Shown here: one piece after another, positions 42,135 through 52,008 of the stretch
How positions within the stretch are numbered: position 1 is the first letter of the stretch
Layout of the letters: every line of letters begins with the position of its first letter
Assembly: GCA_017399965.1 (NCBI GenBank)
Contig: JAFQAP010000001.1
Location: forward strand, 1 to 58,788
Length of the DNA stretch: 58,788 bases
Direction: 5' to 3'
Source: Clostridia bacterium
GTDB lineage: Bacteria; Bacillota; Clostridia; Oscillospirales; CAG-382
Translations under genes and position numbers: made by a program
The notes under the pieces: generated by a model
Database searches by the model: none
Told to the model about the DNA's origin: nothing
Seen by the model: only the letters and a program-made list of their open reading frames with translations

Positions 42135-44201
42135 ATGAAAAAGCTTTACAGTGGTATTGTTAAAAACAAAACATTGGTAATAATACTGTTTATAGTCGTT
42201 TTTGCTGTATGTATGGTGTGCAGCAGAATGGTAAAGGTAAACTATGATATAAATGATTATTTGCCCGATGGCACCAAATCCACCGTGTCCATAGAACTGT
42301 TGGAAACCGAATTTGCAGGCGGAATTCCAAACGCCAGAGTAATGGTTACAAACGTAACCGTGCCCCAAGCGTTGGAATACAAAACCCGCATCGCAGAGAT
42401 CGACGGCATTACTGCTGTTACCTGGCTTGACGATTCCGTTGATATAACCGTACCTTTGGCTACTTACGATCAAAAAACAATAGAAACATATTACAAGGAC
42501 GGCGCCGCACTTTTTACTGTAACTGTTCATGAAGATAAGCGGCTTGAAGCTGTTGAGGCAATCAGAGAAATAATAGGCGTTGACAACGCTATGACAGGAA
42601 CTGCCGTTTCTACCGCAGAATCTATAGCAAATACGGTTGCAGAGGTTTTAAAGGTCACAGCAATCGCAGTCACGTTTGCTCTTATCGTGCTGTTGCTTAC
42701 CACCACCTCCTGGCTGGAGCCGATAGTGGTTTTGTGCGGCATAGGTGTGGCGGTAATTCTTAATAACGGAACAAACCTTTTGTTTGGAGAGGTTTCCTTT
42801 GTAACAAACGCTGCGGGAAGCGTACTTCAGCTTGCCGTGTCGTTGGATTATTCCGTTTTTCTTTTACACCGCTTTAACGAATGCCGCGAAAAAAATCCCG
42901 ATGCAAGATCCGCAATGGTGGAAGCGTTGTGTAAATCCACCTCCTCCATACTTTCCAGCGGATTTACTACGGTTATAGGATTTTTGGCATTGGTTTTAAT
43001 GCAGTTCCGCATAGGAGCAGACCTGGGCATAGCTTTGGCAAAGGGTATTGCCATAAGCCTTATTACCGTTTTTGTGTTTACTCCCTGCCTTATACTTGCC
43101 GTATACAAGCTTTTGGATAAGACACGCCATAGAAATCTTATGCCTTCCTTCAAATGGTTCGGAAAAGGCGTGCTTAAAGCGGCAATTCCTTTGGTATGCG
43201 TATTTGTTCTCGTAATAGTTCCCGCATATCTGGCTTCAAACGCAAACAGCTATCTTTACGGTTCATCACAAATATTCGGAGAAGATACCGAATACGGAAG
43301 AAACACCGCTGCAATAGAAGAAATGTTCGGGAAAAACGATACTTATGTGCTTATGGTTCCCGTTGGGTCCACTCCCACGGAAAAGGCGCTTTCCGATGAA
43401 CTGCACACTCTTCCGGAAATAACAAATATAATTTCATACGTAGATACGGTGGGTGCGGAGATCCCGCCCTCTTATCTGGACGATGCTACGCTGGCACAGC
43501 TCAGAAGCGAAAATTACAGCCGTATGGTGCTTTCGGTTTCCGTTCCCGCAGAAAGCGGGCAAACCTTTGAGCTGGTAGAGAATATACGCTCCATAGCGGA
43601 AAAGTATTATCCCGGCACGTCCTATCTTGCAGGCGGAGGTGTAAGCACCTATGACCTTAAGCAGACAGTTACCGAAGATATGGTAAAAGTAAATCTTATT
43701 GCTATAGGCGCCGTGTTTATAGTGCTGCTTATCTCTATGCGATCTCTGTTCCTGCCTGTTTTGCTGGTTTTAAGTATAGAAACCGCAGTGTGGCTTAACC
43801 TTACGGTACCCTATTTTACAGACGAGCCGGTGTTCTATCTTGCTTATCTTATAATCAGCTCAGTTCAGCTTGGCGCAACTGTGGATTACGCAATACTTAT
43901 GACAGAGCGTTACCGCGAAAACCGCACATCTTTGGATAAAAAACAAGCCGTTGTGCAGACAGTTTCCGATGTATTTGTTTCCATACTTACCTCGGGCAGT
44001 GTACTTACGGTTGTAGGCTTCCTTATGGGAGCGTTGTCCTCCAACCAATTATTGGCACAGTTGGGCGTTTTCCTGGGCAGAGGCGCTTTGTTCTCCCTCA
44101 TAATAGTTCTTGCAGTATTGCCCGGACTTTTATATCTGAGCGATAAAATAATAATTCGTAAAAAGAATACGTCAGAATACAGAAAGGCGGATTTACAATG
44201 A
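42135..44201 (+). CDS. MMPL/RND-superfamily transporter
   Basis: 688 aa from the ATG 10 nt after GAAAGG; an ATG three codons earlier is too close to that site. It has the duplicated RND layout: TM1, an outer domain, five helices (about 175-330), then TM7, a second outer domain and five helices to the end. Conserved polar residues lie in helix 4 (AVSLDYSVFLLHRF) and its counterpart (GATVDYAILMTERYRE). It would export lipid-like or hydrophobic compounds using the proton gradient. It overlaps the next gene by 4 nt, so both act together. Confidence 0.87.
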   Translation: MKKLYSGIVKNKTLVIILFIVVFAVCMVCSRMVKVNYDINDYLPDGTKSTVSIELLETEFAGGIPNARVMVTNVTVPQALEYKTRIAEIDGITAVTWLDDSVDITVPLATYDQKTIETYYKDGAALFTVTVHEDKRLEAVEAIREIIGVDNAMTGTAVSTAESIANTVAEVLKVTAIAVTFALIVLLLTTTSWLEPIVVLCGIGVAVILNNGTNLLFGEVSFVTNAAGSVLQLAVSLDYSVFLLHRFNECREKNPDARSAMVEALCKSTSSILSSGFTTVIGFLALVLMQFRIGADLGIALAKGIAISLITVFVFTPCLILAVYKLLDKTRHRNLMPSFKWFGKGVLKAAIPLVCVFVLVIVPAYLASNANSYLYGSSQIFGEDTEYGRNTAAIEEMFGKNDTYVLMVPVGSTPTEKALSDELHTLPEITNIISYVDTVGAEIPPSYLDDATLAQLRSENYSRMVLSVSVPAESGQTFELVENIRSIAEKYYPGTSYLAGGGVSTYDLKQTVTEDMVKVNLIAIGAVFIVLLISMRSLFLPVLLVLSIETAVWLNLTVPYFTDEPVFYLAYLIISSVQLGATVDYAILMTERYRENRTSLDKKQAVVQTVSDVFVSILTSGSVLTVVGFLMGALSSNQLLAQLGVFLGRGALFSLIIVLAVLPGLLYLSDKIIIRKKNTSEYRKADLQ

Positions 44202-46255
44202 AGATGACAAAACGAATAATATCTTTTTTGATAGTTGCTTTATTGGTTGCGGCGGCACTTCCCGTGTCTTCGTTTGCAGCCCAGGCAAATACACCCAAAG
44301 AAGAAGTTGTATATGTAAACCTTAACGCCGACGGAAGCGTAAAAGAAATATACGTAGTAAATATTTTTGAATTGGATGCCGATGGAAAGGTTATTGATTA
44401 CGGCGAATACGAAAGCTTGCGTAATATGACCGCTACCGATGAGATCGGATATTCCGGCAACAAGATCACCGTTGATGCAAAAGCGGGCAAGCTTTATTAC
44501 GAAGGAAAGCTTAAAAGCAATGTTATTCCGTGGAACATATCTATACGTTATTACATGGACGGCACAGAATATTCCGCAAAGGATATTGCAGGCAAAAGCG
44601 GTAACCTTAAGATAACGCTTACCATAATCAAAAACGAAGAATGCGAAGGCAATTTCTTTGAAGGCTATGCTTTGCAGACTTCGCTTTCTCTGGATACTGA
44701 AAAATGCACGGATATCAAGACAGAAGACGCAACGGTTGCAAACGTAGGCAAAAACAAGCAGCTTACATACACGATCCTTCCCGGAAAAGGTGCGGATATA
44801 GAAATTACCGCCAAGGTAAAGGATTTCCGTATGGGTGGAATTTCATTAAACGGCGTGCGCCTCAAGCTTAATATAGAAATAGGCGACGATAAGATAGATT
44901 CCGTTATAAGTCAGGTGATAGGCTCTATCGGAAATCTGGACGGCGATGCTATTATGCAGCTTGTTACCGGTGCGGAACAGCTTCACGATGCCACTACTAC
45001 ACTTAAGGATAACGTGGGCGCTCTTCATACGGGAGTAGGTTCTCTCACAAACGGAATGGGAACCCTTAACAGCGGTCTTGCTGTTTTGGACGGAAAGACA
45101 AAAGAGCTTATGGACGGCGCATATTCTGTGTTCAAGGCGCTTTGTCAGGTAGCCCAGACCACCCTTAATCAATCCCTTTCCGAAAACGGTATGGCAACGG
45201 TTACTCTCACTCCCGAAAATTACCAAAAGGTAGTGGCAGACGTACTTAAAAAGCTGGATAAAGACAATGTTTACGATATAGCATATAAAAAAGCTTTACA
45301 GCAGGTTACCGCACAGGTAGAAGCCCGTGCAAACGAGCTTTACGCAGGATACATCGAGTCTATTGCGGATTCCGTGTACGAAACCTACATACGTTCTCAG
45401 GCGGACAGTATTTATAAGACTTTTGTTGTTCAGGAGATAACCCGTCAGTTGGTTGCCAACGGATTTTCTCAGGAGCAGGTGGATAACTATATGCTTACCG
45501 ATTCCGGCAAAACGGTTGTAGATTACACTATAAAAAATCTTACTGCAGACCAAAAAGAACAAATACTTATAGGTGCGCTTGCAACACTTACCGACGACCA
45601 GAAAGCACAGATAAGGGCGGGTGCCGTAGCATCTCTTACCAATGATCAGAAAAAACAGATAAAGCAGGGCTATATAGACCAGACCATGAAGAGCGAGGAA
45701 ATAACCAAGCAAATAAACGATGCGGTTTCTTCTGCGGTTTCTTCTGCTGTGGCAGGCATTACCGAGCTTAAAGGACAGCTGGATAATTATAGTCTGTTCT
45801 ATGACGGACTTAAAAGCTATACCGACGGTGTAGGCACTGCGGCAGACGGCGCGGCGACCATAAAAATAAATATGGATACTCTTTATGCCAACGTCGGCAA
45901 GCTTAATGACGGTGTCGGAGAGCTTAACGATGCCACCGGTAAGCTTAACGAAGGTGTTTCGGGTATTGTGGGCGGCAACACCGATGAAGAAACGGGAGAA
46001 GAAAAAGACGAAGACGTTTCCGCAAGCATAAAAGATACCGTTAAAGAACAGATAGACAATATTATAGGTTCTATCTCCGGCGGAAATATGGAGATCGGCT
46101 CCTTTGTATCCGATGAAAACGAAAACGTAAATGCGGTACAGTTTGTAATTAAGGCAGAGGGAGTGAATATCGCTCCTCCCCCGGCGAACTCTCCCACGGC
46201 GGAGGTAAAACTTACCTTCTGGCAAAAGCTGCTGCGTCTGTTCGGATTATATTAA
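44198..46255 (+). CDS. Secreted coiled protein, predicted partner of the MMPL transporter
   Basis: 685 aa. A signal peptide (residues 1-28, ending SSFAAQ) precedes a beta-rich N-terminal region. From about 235 to 610 come helical segments with L-x-x-G spacing (GALHTGVGSLTNGMGTLNSG and KLNDGVGELNDATGKLNEG patterns), similar to the X-X-X-L-X-X-G heptads of YhgE/Pip-type proteins. A LTDDQKAQI/LTNDQKKQI repeat lies near 470-500. The tail ends in KLTFWQKLLRLFGLY, without a clear C-terminal membrane anchor. The start overlaps the MMPL stop. Function unknown; a role as an outer extension of the exporter is inferred. Confidence 0.7.
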   Translation: MKMTKRIISFLIVALLVAAALPVSSFAAQANTPKEEVVYVNLNADGSVKEIYVVNIFELDADGKVIDYGEYESLRNMTATDEIGYSGNKITVDAKAGKLYYEGKLKSNVIPWNISIRYYMDGTEYSAKDIAGKSGNLKITLTIIKNEECEGNFFEGYALQTSLSLDTEKCTDIKTEDATVANVGKNKQLTYTILPGKGADIEITAKVKDFRMGGISLNGVRLKLNIEIGDDKIDSVISQVIGSIGNLDGDAIMQLVTGAEQLHDATTTLKDNVGALHTGVGSLTNGMGTLNSGLAVLDGKTKELMDGAYSVFKALCQVAQTTLNQSLSENGMATVTLTPENYQKVVADVLKKLDKDNVYDIAYKKALQQVTAQVEARANELYAGYIESIADSVYETYIRSQADSIYKTFVVQEITRQLVANGFSQEQVDNYMLTDSGKTVVDYTIKNLTADQKEQILIGALATLTDDQKAQIRAGAVASLTNDQKKQIKQGYIDQTMKSEEITKQINDAVSSAVSSAVAGITELKGQLDNYSLFYDGLKSYTDGVGTAADGAATIKINMDTLYANVGKLNDGVGELNDATGKLNEGVSGIVGGNTDEETGEEKDEDVSASIKDTVKEQIDNIIGSISGGNMEIGSFVSDENENVNAVQFVIKAEGVNIAPPPANSPTAEVKLTFWQKLLRLFGLY

Positions 46256-46265
46256 TAAAATTCCA

Positions 46266-46296
46266 AACGGGTTATCGTATTTTTCGATAGCCCGTT
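46266..46296 (+). terminator. Terminator of the MMPL operon
   Basis: Stem aacgggttatcg/cgatagcccgtt followed by GATTTTTT, 10 nt after the stop codon. Confidence 0.85.
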
Positions 46297-46324
46297 GATT
46301 TTTTAAGGATATATGTGTTATAAT
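46295..46324 (+). promoter_or_regulatory. Promoter of metF-metH-EamA
   Basis: TTGATT (46295-46300), 18 bp, TATAAT (46319-46324). It overlaps the preceding terminator. The leader is only about 22 nt, so no SAM or cobalamin riboswitch can fit. Confidence 0.65.
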
Positions 46325-46353
46325 TATTTATTACGTTACAGGGAAGTGTTTTT

Positions 46354-47232
46354 ATGAAAATATCCGAAGCTTTAAAGAAAGATACTCTTTCCGTTTCTTT
46401 CGAGGTTTTTCCGCCAAAAACGGAAAGCTCTTTTGATACGGTAAAGGTAGCCACAGAGGAGATCGCCAAGCTGCACCCCTTGTTTATGAGCGTGACCTAC
46501 GGGGCAGGGGGAGGAACAAGCAAATACACTCTGGATATTGCAAAAAATATAAAAGCTCTTTACGGTGTGCCCACCTTGGCACATCTTACCTGCGTTTCCT
46601 CCACCAAGGAAACGGTTAAGCAAAAGATTTCGGAAATAAAGGAAGCGGGTATACAAAACGTAATGGCGCTCCGCGGAGATATTCCTTCCCATCTCGAACA
46701 AGCAGACAGAAGCCTGTGGGCATACAAGCACGCGACTCAGCTTATATATGAGCTTAAGTGCGCAGATGAGAATTTCTGTATCGGCGCCGCCTGCTATCCC
46801 GAAATACATCCCGAAAGCGCAAACCAAAAGGAAGATATAAAGTATCTTACAGAAAAGGTAAAAGCAGGTGCGGAATTCCTTACCACCCAAATGTTTTTTG
46901 ATAACAACCTGCTGTATAACTTTTTATATAAAATACGGGAAGCGGGCATCACCGTTCCCGTTATCCCCGGCGTAATGCCAATTACCAACGCAAATCAGGT
47001 GGAGAGGGCGGTAAAGCTTTCCGGTTCGTTTATGCCGCAAAGGTTCAAAAGTCTTGTGGATAAGTTCGGGCACGACCCTGCGGCAATGAAGCAGGCGGGA
47101 ATAGCATATGCAACCGACCAGATAATAGATCTGTATGCAAACGGCATAACCAACGTGCACGTGTATTCTATGAACAAGCCCGACGTAGCAGGGAAGATAC
47201 AAAGCAATTTATCGGATATTTTAGGTAAATAA
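46354..47232 (+). CDS. metF: Methylenetetrahydrofolate reductase
   Basis: 292 aa, FAD-dependent TIM barrel. FEVFPPKTE (start of strand 1), TYGAGGGT, LTCVSST, ALRGDIP and FLTTQMFFDN are all family blocks. It makes 5-methyl-THF for methionine synthesis, or in acetogens works in the Wood-Ljungdahl methyl branch; here the adjacent metH points to methionine. One base separates it from metH. Typical length, no anomaly. Confidence 0.95.
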   Translation: MKISEALKKDTLSVSFEVFPPKTESSFDTVKVATEEIAKLHPLFMSVTYGAGGGTSKYTLDIAKNIKALYGVPTLAHLTCVSSTKETVKQKISEIKEAGIQNVMALRGDIPSHLEQADRSLWAYKHATQLIYELKCADENFCIGAACYPEIHPESANQKEDIKYLTEKVKAGAEFLTTQMFFDNNLLYNFLYKIREAGITVPVIPGVMPITNANQVERAVKLSGSFMPQRFKSLVDKFGHDPAAMKQAGIAYATDQIIDLYANGITNVHVYSMNKPDVAGKIQSNLSDILGK

Positions 47233-47233
47233 T

Positions 47234-49633
47234 ATGAATTTTAAAGAGTTTCTAAAAAACAATATCGTCTTTCTTGACGGCGGTATGGGCACACTGCTTC
47301 AGAAAAAAGGAGTGTTGGGCACGGGATATCCCGAACTGCTCAATATAACCCATCCCGAAATTATTACAGGCATACATAAAGAGTATTACGATTCGGGCAG
47401 TAACGTGGTCTGCACCAATACTTTTGGCGCAAATTCACTTAAATTTGACAGTAAGACCCTTGATGATATAATCAGAACCGCCGTAGAAAACGCAAATAAT
47501 GCCCGTGAAAATACGGTAAACACGGGTGAAAAGTTTATAGCTCTGGATATTGGCCCCACGGGAAAACTTCTTGAGCCCATGGGCGGGCTTTCCTTTGAAA
47601 CAGCGGTAAGCGTGTTTAAGGAAACCGTGCTTTTGGGTGTAAAATACGGAGCCCAGCTTATAGTTATCGAAACTATGACAGACAGCTACGAAACCAAAGC
47701 CGCACTTCTTGCCGCCAAGGAAAACAGCACCCTGCCCGTTATCGTCACCAACGCATACGATAAAAACGGAAAGCTTCTCACCGGCGCAACCCCCGCCGCA
47801 ATGGTGGCTCTTTTGGAAGGAATGGGGGCAGATGCTATCGGCGCAAACTGTTCTCTCGGCCCCAAACAGCTTATCCCCGTGGCAGAGGAATATTTAAAAT
47901 ACGCCTCCGTCCCCGTGGTGTTAAAGCCCAATGCGGGACTTCCCGTTGTAGAAAACGGAAAAACCGTATACGATGTGGGCGCAGATGAATTTTCCGCCGA
48001 CCTTGTGTCCCTTATCGAAAAAGGAGTGCGTGTTGCGGGAGGCTGCTGCGGTACCACCCCCGAATATATAAAGCGGCTTACGGAAAAAGCGGCGGGTGTT
48101 CTTCCCGTCCCCGTAACGGAAAAGGACAATACCGTAGTTTCTTCATACTCCCATGCGGTATTTTTCGGGGATTCTCCCGTGCTTATCGGGGAACGTATAA
48201 ACCCCACGGGCAAAAAACGGTTTAAGCAGGCGCTTTTGGAAAGGGATATGGAATATATCCTCTCCGAAGGGCTTGCGCAGGTGGATAAAGGCGTGCATAT
48301 CCTTGATGTAAACGTAGGACTTCCCGAAATTGACGAAGGACAAATGCTGTATGAATCTGTCCGCGCTTTGCAGGGAGTAACCGACCTTCCTTTGCAGATA
48401 GATACATCCTCTCCTTCCGCTATGGAAAAAGCCTTGCGGGCTTACAACGGAAAAGCTCTTGTAAACTCGGTAAACGGCAAAAAAGATAGTATGGAAGCCA
48501 TATTTCCTTTGGTAAAGAAATACGGCGGCGCGGTTATCGCTCTTACTTTGGATGAAAACGGTATTCCCGAAACAGCGTCCGGCAGGGTGGAGATCGCTGA
48601 AAAGATACTTAAAAAAGCTTCCGAATACGGAATAAGCAAAAAAGACATTGTTTTCGATCCCCTTGCCCTTACCGTCAGCGCGGATAATAATGCCGCATCG
48701 GTCACGCTGGAGGCGGTAAAGCGCATAAAGACAGAGCTTGGCTGTCACGCCTCTTTGGGTGTATCCAACGTGTCCTTCGGACTTCCCGCAAGGGATGGAA
48801 TAAACAGCGTTTTCTTTGCACTTGCTATGGAAAACGGACTTTCCGCCGCCATAATGAACCCATATTCCGTGGATATGATGCGCACATATTACGCATTCAA
48901 AGCCCTTAAGGGTATGGACAAAAACTGCGCGGAGTATATTTCCCGTGCGGGCGAATTTGTGTCTTCTTTTCAGTCTGCATCTCAAAACAATACCGCTATT
49001 ACGGGCACAAGCCCCCTTATGGATGCGGTAATAAAGGGACTTAAAGATAAAGCCGTTGAAATAACCAAGGAATTGCTCTTTTCCAAAGCACCCCTTGATA
49101 TAGTAAACCAAGATATTATCCCTGCTCTGAACAAGGTGGGGGAGGGGTTTGAAAAGAATATTATCTTTTTGCCTCAGCTGCTCACCTCCGCAGAAGCGGC
49201 AAAGCAGGCGTTTGAGCAAATAAAGGCTGCCTCTGCAAAGAGCGGGGAAGCGGCAAAGGGAAAATTCGTGCTTGCCACCGTCCGCGGGGATATACACGAT
49301 ATCGGAAAAAATATAGTAAAACTACTGCTTCAGAATTACGGCTTTGAGGTTATAGATTTAGGCAAAGACGTTCCTTCCGAGGTTATCGTAAAAACCGCAG
49401 TGGAAACAGGTGCGCCTCTTGTGGGGCTCTCCGCACTTATGACCACCACCGTTCCCGCAATGGAGGAAACCATAAAACAGCTCCGCGCACACGCGCCTTT
49501 TTGCAAGATCGTGGTTGGCGGCGCGGTGCTTACGGAGGAATACGCATCGTCTATCGGTGCGGATAAGTACGCCAAGGACGCTATGGAGACCGTGCGGTAT
49601 GCGGAAAGCGCCGTAAACGGAGAGACGGTATGA
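47234..49633 (+). CDS. metH: Cobalamin-dependent methionine synthase without reactivation domain
   Basis: 799 aa with three modules. Homocysteine barrel (1 to about 290): zinc ligands Cys206 in GANCS and Cys271, Cys272 in GGCCGT. Pterin barrel (about 310-565): LIGERINPTGKK and VNVGLPEIDE. B12 module (about 600-799): cap, then DIHDIGKNIV with the lower ligand His688. The AdoMet-binding reactivation domain of E. coli MetH (about 330 aa) is missing, as in Thermotoga-type enzymes, so oxidised cobalamin must be reduced by a separate protein or the enzyme used under strict anoxia. Coupled to metF upstream and to the EamA gene by a 4-nt overlap. Confidence 0.93.
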   Translation: MNFKEFLKNNIVFLDGGMGTLLQKKGVLGTGYPELLNITHPEIITGIHKEYYDSGSNVVCTNTFGANSLKFDSKTLDDIIRTAVENANNARENTVNTGEKFIALDIGPTGKLLEPMGGLSFETAVSVFKETVLLGVKYGAQLIVIETMTDSYETKAALLAAKENSTLPVIVTNAYDKNGKLLTGATPAAMVALLEGMGADAIGANCSLGPKQLIPVAEEYLKYASVPVVLKPNAGLPVVENGKTVYDVGADEFSADLVSLIEKGVRVAGGCCGTTPEYIKRLTEKAAGVLPVPVTEKDNTVVSSYSHAVFFGDSPVLIGERINPTGKKRFKQALLERDMEYILSEGLAQVDKGVHILDVNVGLPEIDEGQMLYESVRALQGVTDLPLQIDTSSPSAMEKALRAYNGKALVNSVNGKKDSMEAIFPLVKKYGGAVIALTLDENGIPETASGRVEIAEKILKKASEYGISKKDIVFDPLALTVSADNNAASVTLEAVKRIKTELGCHASLGVSNVSFGLPARDGINSVFFALAMENGLSAAIMNPYSVDMMRTYYAFKALKGMDKNCAEYISRAGEFVSSFQSASQNNTAITGTSPLMDAVIKGLKDKAVEITKELLFSKAPLDIVNQDIIPALNKVGEGFEKNIIFLPQLLTSAEAAKQAFEQIKAASAKSGEAAKGKFVLATVRGDIHDIGKNIVKLLLQNYGFEVIDLGKDVPSEVIVKTAVETGAPLVGLSALMTTTVPAMEETIKQLRAHAPFCKIVVGGAVLTEEYASSIGADKYAKDAMETVRYAESAVNGETV

Positions 49634-50511
49634 AAAAAACATTTTCTCCCCGTTTAATGCTTGCTTTTTCAATGGTATGCTTCGGCACTATCGGGTATTT
49701 TGTAAGAAATATAGACCTCCCCTCGGGTGAGATCGCCCTTTACCGTGCATTTCTTGCCATATTGATTATCGGCGGATATATGCTTTTCACAAAGCAGAAA
49801 ACAGATTTTAAAAAAGCAAAAAAAGAACTTTTGCTGCTTGCCATTTCGGGTGCGGCGATGGGCGTAAACTGGATATTTCTTTTTGAAGCATATAAATATA
49901 CCACCGTTTCCGTGGCTACGCTTTGTTATTACTTTGCCCCCGTCATCGTGACCCTTGCCTGTCCCCTGCTCTTTAAAGAGAAAATGGGCGCAAAGCAGTG
50001 GGTGTGCTTTGCAATGGCGACCTTGGGTCTTATCCTTATTACGGGCTTGGGCAATCTGAGCGAAGGCGGCGACCATTTAAAAGGCATACTGTTTGGTATT
50101 TCCGCCGCCGTGTTTTACGCAACGGTGGTCATACTTAATAAATACATAAAGCAGATTTCTGGTATCCACCGCACCTTTTTGCAATTTGTTTCAGCCTTCG
50201 GAGTGCTCCTGCCTTACGTTTTGTTAACGGATGGAATAAACCTTTCTTCCTTAAACGGCGTTGGCTGGGCAAGTCTTGTAACCGTAGGACTTTTGCATAC
50301 TGGCGTAACATATTGTCTTTATTTTTCCGCACTCAAAGACCTGCCCGGTCAGACCGCGGCGGTGCTCAGCTATATAGACCCCTTGGTGGCAGTCATCGTC
50401 TCCGTAACCCTGCTGGGCGAAACTATCACCCCCCTGCAGCTCATCGGCGGCGCGCTGATACTTGGCTTTACCCTGCTTAATGAAATAAAAATCAAAAAAG
50501 AGCCTCGTTAG
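49630..50511 (+). CDS. EamA/DMT-family transporter
   Basis: 293 aa, ten membrane helices in two five-helix halves (MLAFSMVCFGTIGYF, then the second half from about 150 with GILFGISAAVFYATVVIL). Members export amino acids and small metabolites. Cotranscription with metF-metH (ATGA overlap) suggests methionine, homocysteine or a related metabolite as cargo, but this is contextual inference. Its stop codon lies inside the terminator stem. Confidence 0.85.
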   Translation: MKKTFSPRLMLAFSMVCFGTIGYFVRNIDLPSGEIALYRAFLAILIIGGYMLFTKQKTDFKKAKKELLLLAISGAAMGVNWIFLFEAYKYTTVSVATLCYYFAPVIVTLACPLLFKEKMGAKQWVCFAMATLGLILITGLGNLSEGGDHLKGILFGISAAVFYATVVILNKYIKQISGIHRTFLQFVSAFGVLLPYVLLTDGINLSSLNGVGWASLVTVGLLHTGVTYCLYFSALKDLPGQTAAVLSYIDPLVAVIVSVTLLGETITPLQLIGGALILGFTLLNEIKIKKEPR

Positions 50512-50520
50512 GCTCTTTTT
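50495..50520. terminator. Bidirectional terminator between EamA and azlD genes
   Basis: Stem aaaaagagcct/aggctcttttt, loop cgtt. It includes the EamA stop codon and abuts the azlD stop. Confidence 0.85.
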
Positions 50521-50820
50521 TTATACAAAAAATTCTGCTATAAACACCACGGCGCAGCTTATAACCGCCACGGGGAAAAGTCCCGCACCAAGCCAGGCGG
50601 CGACAATTCCCACAACAAGCGCGATAGCGCCCGAAACGGGGGAGTTGGTTGCGTGGATAATGGCGGGGAAGGTCATCACCGCAATGGTAACGTAAGGAAC
50701 GTAATACAAAAAAGACTGAATAAATGCGTTTTTTATGGGCTTTTTAAAAACTGTCATGGGCAGTACGCGTATACCGAACGTAACCGCAGTCATTATGAGA
50801 ATATATATCCAGTTTCTCAT
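50521..50820 (-). CDS. azlD: AzlD-family membrane protein
   Basis: 99 aa, three to four hydrophobic helices; the starting MRNWIYILIMTAVTFGIRVLPM and following LPMTVFKKPIKN are typical. It forms the small subunit of the AzlCD branched-chain amino-acid exporter. It overlaps azlC by 4 nt. Standard length for the family. Confidence 0.88.
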   Translation of the reverse strand: MRNWIYILIMTAVTFGIRVLPMTVFKKPIKNAFIQSFLYYVPYVTIAVMTFPAIIHATNSPVSGAIALVVGIVAAWLGAGLFPVAVISCAVVFIAEFFV

Positions 50821-51554
50821 TTTTCACCCCCGCTTTCCGTTTTCCGCGGGAACAGGAGAGCTGCCAGCGCAGATATTACCACCGTTAAGATAATGGTGCG
50901 GGTACCTTCGGATATTTGGGAAACAACGGGGAGTATTCCCGTAACAAAACTTGCCGCAAAGCTTACCAAAACCGCGGTAAGCACCTTTTTATCCTTTTTT
51001 GAAGGGGGGATGATTATGGCAACGAACATTCCGTACAAAGCAACGCTCAAAGCGCTTACCGCTCTGTCGGGAAGTATGCTTCCCGCAAGAATACCTATAG
51101 CAGTGCCCGCCGCCCAGCAGGGAGAAGCCATAAGCGCCGCGCCGTAGGTATACAAAGGATTTATGTACCCGTTTTGGGCAATGGATATGGCAAAGATCTC
51201 ATCGGTAATATAAAACGCAACTCCCAGCCTGTGAAAAAAGCTCATTTTCGGATCTGTACGCTGGCTGAGTGCAAAGGACATAAGCAGGTATCTTGCGTTG
51301 GCGATAAGGGTTATAAGCGCCACCTCCGCAAACGCTGCGGTAATTCCCATAAGCGTAAACACCGCATGCTCTCCTGTGGAGGTGTTGCACAAGAGACTGG
51401 CGAAAAATCCCTGCAGGGGAGTTATCCCCGCGCTTTTCGCCGCCACGCCAAGGGAAAAGGAAACGGCAAGATACCCTAAACCGATGGGAATACCGTCTAT
51501 AATACCGCGCCTGAATATACTGCGGTTTTCTTTGTTTCTTAAAGAGTATTTCAT
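50817..51554 (-). CDS. azlC: AzlC-family branched-chain amino-acid exporter
   Basis: 245 aa, about seven helices. IPIGLGYLAVSFSLGVAAKSAG and FVTGILPVV-type segments define the family. With AzlD it exports branched-chain amino acids or analogues. It lies 18 nt downstream of a small Dabb-domain gene, forming a three-gene leftward operon. Confidence 0.9.
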   Translation of the reverse strand: MKYSLRNKENRSIFRRGIIDGIPIGLGYLAVSFSLGVAAKSAGITPLQGFFASLLCNTSTGEHAVFTLMGITAAFAEVALITLIANARYLLMSFALSQRTDPKMSFFHRLGVAFYITDEIFAISIAQNGYINPLYTYGAALMASPCWAAGTAIGILAGSILPDRAVSALSVALYGMFVAIIIPPSKKDKKVLTAVLVSFAASFVTGILPVVSQISEGTRTIILTVVISALAALLFPRKTESGGEK

Positions 51555-51572
51555 ATTTTTGCCTGTGCTTTT

Positions 51573-51875
51573 TTAAATTTCAAAATCCATACAGCGTCTT
51601 TCTGCGGCAAAGGGGACAACCAGGTTTTTTGCCACCCAAACGTGGTCGGGGTGAACGGCATAGCCTTTAAGCGCATCAAAATCCACAAACGTGCTGTCAA
51701 GACACAGGTCAACGTTTGAAGTCTCCAGCCCGTTGGTATAAACCTTTATATCCGTAAGACCGTCTATTTTACCTGCAAGCTCTTCAAGACCGTTTTTTAT
51801 ATCTGCTTTTATTTTTTCTTTTTGCGTGTCGCTGTACTCGCTTTTAAGAGTCCAGAGTATAATATGCTTTACCAT
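51573..51875 (-). CDS. Dabb (stress-responsive A/B barrel) family protein
   Basis: 100 aa, complete single domain: MVKHIILWTLK, then DIKVYTNGLETSNVDLCLDS and AVHPDHVWVAKNLVVPF, the signature of dimeric alpha-beta barrel proteins. Function of most members is unknown. First gene of the azlCD operon. The ATG at 51875 follows AAAGGAGC. Confidence 0.88.
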   Translation of the reverse strand: MVKHIILWTLKSEYSDTQKEKIKADIKNGLEELAGKIDGLTDIKVYTNGLETSNVDLCLDSTFVDFDALKGYAVHPDHVWVAKNLVVPFAAERRCMDFEI

Positions 51876-52008
51876 TTATAAAGCTCCTTTTGTTAAACCG
51901 ATTTTAAAAAATAATATCACAAACCCTTACTTTTGTAAAGAATAATATGGAAAAACCCGGTTTTTTGTGTTATACTTTTTGCAAAGTATGAAAAGGAGCG
52001 GTTTGTTT

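Noticed and set aside
46297..46353. SAM or cobalamin riboswitch before metF-metH
   Set aside because: The -10 box ends at 46324 and the start codon is at 46354, leaving no room.
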